Assembly: GCA_959028445.1 (NCBI GenBank)
Contig: CAUFRY010000005.1
Span: forward strand, 1 to 64,000
Length of the DNA: 64,000 nt
Direction: 5' to 3'
From: an uncultured Collinsella sp.
Lineage (GTDB): Bacteria > Actinomycetota > Coriobacteriia > Coriobacteriales > Coriobacteriaceae
Below are positions 61,846-64,000 of the stretch, one piece after another. Below the pieces are notes generated by a model. That model worked only from the letters and a program-made list of their open reading frames with translations. It did no database searches and was not told where the DNA came from. The stretch's first letter is position 1. Each line of letters opens with the position of its first letter. The translations under genes were made by a program, and so were the position numbers.

Positions 61846-61941
61846 GTGCTCACCCGAGTACTGCCCCCTGTACTCGTCGAGTACTCGGCCTGTACTCGCT
61901 GAGTACTCCCATGAGTACTCGCCTCGTGCTCGCGGAGTACT
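61846..61941. repeat. Iteron array, nine GTRCT units spaced one helical turn apart
   Basis: GTACT or GTGCT starts at 61846, 61858, 61870, 61881, 61892, 61903, 61915, 61926 and 61937. The spacings are 12, 12, 11, 11, 11, 12, 11 and 11 bp. Several units are part of the palindrome GAGTACTC. A period of 11 cannot be maintained by codon repetition, so the repeat is on the DNA level. Confidence 0.88.
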
Positions 61942-62271
61942 GCCCGAGTTGCCGCCGCCGAATCTGCGGCAAGCTGTCGCCTCGATACGGCCCCCGCGCC
62001 CGTGCCCGGTCGGGTGTCCGGGCGCGACGGGTCGGCTTTGAGCGAGGCGTTGGCCCGTGCCTTGAGCACGTTGGGGCGGGCGCACATGTAGGCACTGCGG
62101 GCGGCTTTCGAGATATGCCCCGGTTCCTCGCCGTAGAGCGCTAGGCCGTATACCGCGTTGAGTGCCTCGCCCCTCGCCCTCGGCGTCAAATCGTCGAATA
62201 TCGGGGCCAATGTATCGGCGTTGAACTTGAAGAAATGCATACAGCTGTTGGCGTATGCCCGGCGCTCCTCC

Positions 62272-62475
62272 TCATCCATCGGCTACCCCCACGAGGGCAA
62301 GGGCCGACTTGCGGGTTACGTAGACGCGCCGCCCTATGCGCACCTCGTCGAGTGCCCCATGTCTGATGAGGCGGCGAACGTCCCTCTCGCTGAGGTCGAG
62401 CACCGCGCCCGCCTGAGCCGACGTTATGAGCCTCCCCATGTTCACGGGCACGGGCCTAATGTCCTCGTTCCACAC
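62272..62475 (-). CDS. Helix-turn-helix DNA-binding protein
   Basis: A 67-residue protein of MerR/excisionase type (GRLITSAQAGAVLDLSERDV, IGRRVYVTRKSALALVG). It starts at a GTG overlapping the previous gene by 20 nt, with a weak GAGGGG site. An ATG at residue 13 is an alternative. It overlaps the next gene by 8 nt. Confidence 0.75.
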   Translation of the reverse strand: MWNEDIRPVPVNMGRLITSAQAGAVLDLSERDVRRLIRHGALDEVRIGRRVYVTRKSALALVGVADG

Positions 62476-62689
62476 TGCCGCCGTCCCCTCTCTTTCGCCT
62501 CGCTATCTCGCGCCCGATGGCCTCGATACGGCCCCGCGCCCAAGCGCGGTAGGGCTGTCTGTACCCCTTGGCGGCTAGACGGGCCGTGAGGCGGTCTATC
62601 TCCTCGCCCATCTGCCGCCCGGTCATTCCCGGAACGTCGGCGTTCGCCGCGCGCCTCGCGGCCCCGAGCGCCGCCCTGATCGGCCTCAT
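62456..62689 (-). CDS. Small basic protein of unknown function
   Basis: A 77-residue Arg/Ala-rich helical protein (GMTGRQMGEEIDRLTARLAA; YRAWARGRIEAIGREIARRK). No domain is recognised. It lies in the same overlapping operon. Confidence 0.6.
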   Translation of the reverse strand: MRPIRAALGAARRAANADVPGMTGRQMGEEIDRLTARLAAKGYRQPYRAWARGRIEAIGREIARRKRGDGGSVERGH

Positions 62690-62699
62690 GCGCCGCGCC

Positions 62700-62924
62700 C
62701 TAGATGAGGCCCGCGTATGCGAGCAGGGAATCGCGGTTGACGTTCCAGCGGGTGCCAGTATTCGAGGCTTTGAGCTGTCCGCTTTGGCAGGCGCGGGCGA
62801 TAGTCACGCGCGAGCGACGGGCGATAGCTGCCGCCTCCGGTGCCGTGAGCGGGTTGGGAATATCGGAATAGCGGCCCTCGTTCGCGGCTTTCCTGAGTTC
62901 GTCAAGATGTTCCTGAGTGCACAT
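62700..62924 (-). CDS. Excisionase-type helix-turn-helix protein
   Basis: A 74-residue protein with the DNA-binding pattern of excisionases (NPLTAPEAAAIARRSRVTIA, GTRWNVNRDSLLAYAGLI). GGAGGG lies 10 nt ahead of the ATG. It is first in its operon, facing an operator-like palindrome. Confidence 0.75.
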   Translation of the reverse strand: MCTQEHLDELRKAANEGRYSDIPNPLTAPEAAAIARRSRVTIARACQSGQLKASNTGTRWNVNRDSLLAYAGLI

Positions 62925-62968
62925 GGGTATGTCCCTCCAATGGTTCGGTTGCTATCTTCTTGAGCGCT

Positions 62969-62983
62969 CTATAACGGTTATAG
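62969..62983. promoter_or_regulatory. Operator-like palindrome CTATAACGGTTATAG
   Basis: A perfect 15-nt palindrome with a single central base. It overlaps the probable promoter of the excisionase operon (minus strand TTGCAA just upstream). The repressor-like gene at 63144 is the obvious candidate ligand. Confidence 0.55.
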
Positions 62984-63003
62984 CCATGTTGCAACGAAAC
63001 ATA

Positions 63004-63046
63004 AAACAGGCGCTCTACCTGCGATTATTCAGTAGAGCGCCTGTTT
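63004..63046 (-). terminator. Hairpin after the repressor-like gene
   Basis: AAACAGGCGCTCT pairs with AGAGCGCCTGTTT with a 17-nt loop. The T-run is short. Confidence 0.75.
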
Positions 63047-63143
63047 CGTGACGTGCTGTTAAATTATCGGTCTATCCGTGCTGGCACTATGTCAATGCGA
63101 TTTAGTGACTCCAGTAAACGTGTCGGGCGGATTGAAAAGATTT

Positions 63144-63695
63144 TCATTTCTGCGTTGCCTCTAGCGCCGCGATGGCTCTGGCAAGTTCGTTTGCCTCCTC
63201 TGTCTCGCCATTGCAAAACATCAGTCCGCGTATAACCTCTAGCAGAATATCGACCTGTGGGTCGGTCAGCCGGTTCAACGCCTCGGACGCAAACCTGCGT
63301 TTCGTTTTCGCAACGTCTATGTACGGAGGTGGAGCCATTTTCGGCGCAACGTAGCGCGCAATATCCGCGTCAGGGTCAGCGGCCCCTCGCCTGTGCAGTA
63401 TCTCCGAAACGGCCCTAAGCACACACAAAGCTCTGTGCGGTTCGAGGTCATCGCGTCTTGTCCAGTTCGTCACCGTCGCCCGGGATACCTGCAACTCGGC
63501 GGCTAGCTCTTTCCGGGGAATGTCGAATCTTTTGAGTAGCTCCACGATACCGCGCCCGCCGTCGAGAAACGTTGAGAACGGAGGGACGCCGAAGCGCCAC
63601 GCCCCCTTATTGAGCCTTTCGACGGCCTCGACGTTTAGGGAAATTGCCCTCGTTTTACCGTGCTTATCCTGATGTTCGATATATTCGGCGACCAT
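63144..63695 (-). CDS. Repressor-like helix-turn-helix protein
   Basis: A 183-residue protein with a central helix-turn-helix (KRFDIPRKELAAELQVSRAT then VTNWTRRDD) flanked by other helices. The C-terminal half has no recognised domain. The ATG is embedded in TGATG with the integrase stop, so the two are coupled. It is likely a regulator of the element. Confidence 0.75.
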   Translation of the reverse strand: MVAEYIEHQDKHGKTRAISLNVEAVERLNKGAWRFGVPPFSTFLDGGRGIVELLKRFDIPRKELAAELQVSRATVTNWTRRDDLEPHRALCVLRAVSEILHRRGAADPDADIARYVAPKMAPPPYIDVAKTKRRFASEALNRLTDPQVDILLEVIRGLMFCNGETEEANELARAIAALEATQK

Positions 63696-64000
63696 CACGC
63701 CTCACCGCCCGACAAAACGGTTTGCATGGTCTGGGCCGCGCGTTGCTTGCCCTCGGCTGTCGCGTCGGCGTAGATGTTGAGCGTCATTGCCGCGTTCGAG
63801 TGCCCCATAGACGCGGATATTGCCTTAATGTCCACGTGTGCGGCTACGGCCATGGTCGCAAACGTGTGCCGCAGGTCGTGGAACGTCGGGCGGGTTCCCC
63901 TCGTCCCTTTCAGCTCAAGCGCCTCGGCAAGGTTGCGCCACCTCTGCCAAATCGTGTTGGGGCGCATGAAACCGCCGCGAATGTCCCCGAGCACGTAGAG
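63695..64000 (-). CDS. Tyrosine recombinase, C-terminal part (runs off the window)
   Basis: The last ~100 residues of a phage-type integrase. The catalytic residues are His and Arg in HDLRHTFAT, His in GHSNAAMTL and Tyr in NIYADAT. The beginning lies beyond the right edge. Direction and position suggest the element's regulatory and integration genes share one unit. Confidence 0.92.
   Translation of the reverse strand, partial: LYVLGDIRGGFMRPNTIWQRWRNLAEALELKGTRGTRPTFHDLRHTFATMAVAAHVDIKAISASMGHSNAAMTLNIYADATAEGKQRAAQTMQTVLSGGEA

Larger units (their letters stand above)
61471..62279 (-). pseudogene. Probable replication gene (DUF6291-like) with a frameshift before a zinc ribbon
   Basis: The N-terminal ~75 residues (MDEEERRAYANSCMHFFKFN; GEALNAVYGLALYGEEP) resemble the DUF6291 family of phage proteins. 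The middle is disordered and encoded by repeat DNA. A C-terminal zinc ribbon (APCPVCGKRAVARLDTNG with a later DACGEHG) lies one frame away. One extra G in the G5 run at 61690-61694 would join it. In the annotated frame the protein would end as a low-complexity 253-residue product at 61518. The repaired frame ends at 61471. The start overlaps the HTH gene. Confidence 0.6.
60062..64000. mobile_element. Left part of an integrative element
   Basis: It follows a tRNA 3' end and carries a tyrosine recombinase, two excisionase-like or helix-turn-helix genes, a repressor-like gene, a probable replication gene with internal iterons, and small unknown genes. All are on the minus strand and tightly overlapping. 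GC is higher and codon use is rougher than in the chromosome to the left. The right end is outside the window, so I cannot say whether it is a phage, satellite or conjugative element. Confidence 0.8.

Overview
The window looks like chromosome from a Collinsella-type member of the Coriobacteriia (Actinomycetota). Reasons: high GC with GC-rich codon use; an actinobacterial-type gene set (a paired WYL regulator locus, Cna-B/VaFE surface proteins); a DciA-type rather than DnaC-type helicase loader; and dense, long intergenic hairpins. The genus is inferred from gene content and style, not from a database search.

Layout. 0-15 kb, all on the minus strand: carA-carB preceded by a PyrR-like RNA loop; a membrane protein with an ABC exporter; purD-Nudix; purA; dnaB; and rpsF-ssb-rpsR-rplI. 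15.5-17.1 kb: two tRNA-Ser genes, then a nuclease-like gene flanked by two inverted copies of a 78-bp foldback repeat. 17.2-25 kb: a TRIC/UPF0126 channel, a bactofilin-like membrane protein, and a two-gene sortase-substrate (pilus) locus. 25-28.8 kb: typA, three small genes including a bifunctional-nuclease-family gene, and tRNA-Ile. 29-46 kb is the replication-origin region: gyrA, gyrB, dciA, recF, dnaN, dnaA and a GHKL-ATPase gene run leftward; rpmH, rnpA, yidD, yidC, khpB, rsmG, three parS sites, parA and parB run rightward. The candidate oriC lies between them at about 40.06-40.30 kb. 45.6-56 kb: rlmN, ddl, a DnaQ-DinG fusion, a PafB/PafC-like WYL pair, and a large M28-peptidase-like membrane protein split by a disordered insertion. 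56-59.7 kb: a thioester/Cna-B adhesin with an LPATG anchor. From about 60.06 kb: an integrative element beside tRNA-Gly(CCC), with a tyrosine recombinase running off the right edge.

How the genes work together. The centre holds replication initiation (DnaA, DnaN, RecF, DciA, with DnaB elsewhere in the window), topology control (GyrAB) and segregation (ParAB/parS), plus RNA and membrane biogenesis (RnpA, YidD, YidC, KhpB). The flanks supply pyrimidine/arginine and purine precursors. The two surface-protein loci share a 14-bp upstream motif and may be co-regulated.

Items most worth following up: a one-turn-spaced iteron array inside a gene of the integrative element, which resembles a phage-type origin; the GHKL-ATPase/winged-helix gene beside dnaA; DnaA base-contact residues that differ from E. 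coli alongside unusual box-like repeats; the foldback-flanked nuclease gene; the PyrR-like carA leader; a G9-tract frameshift; and a Leu at the quinolone-resistance position of GyrA.
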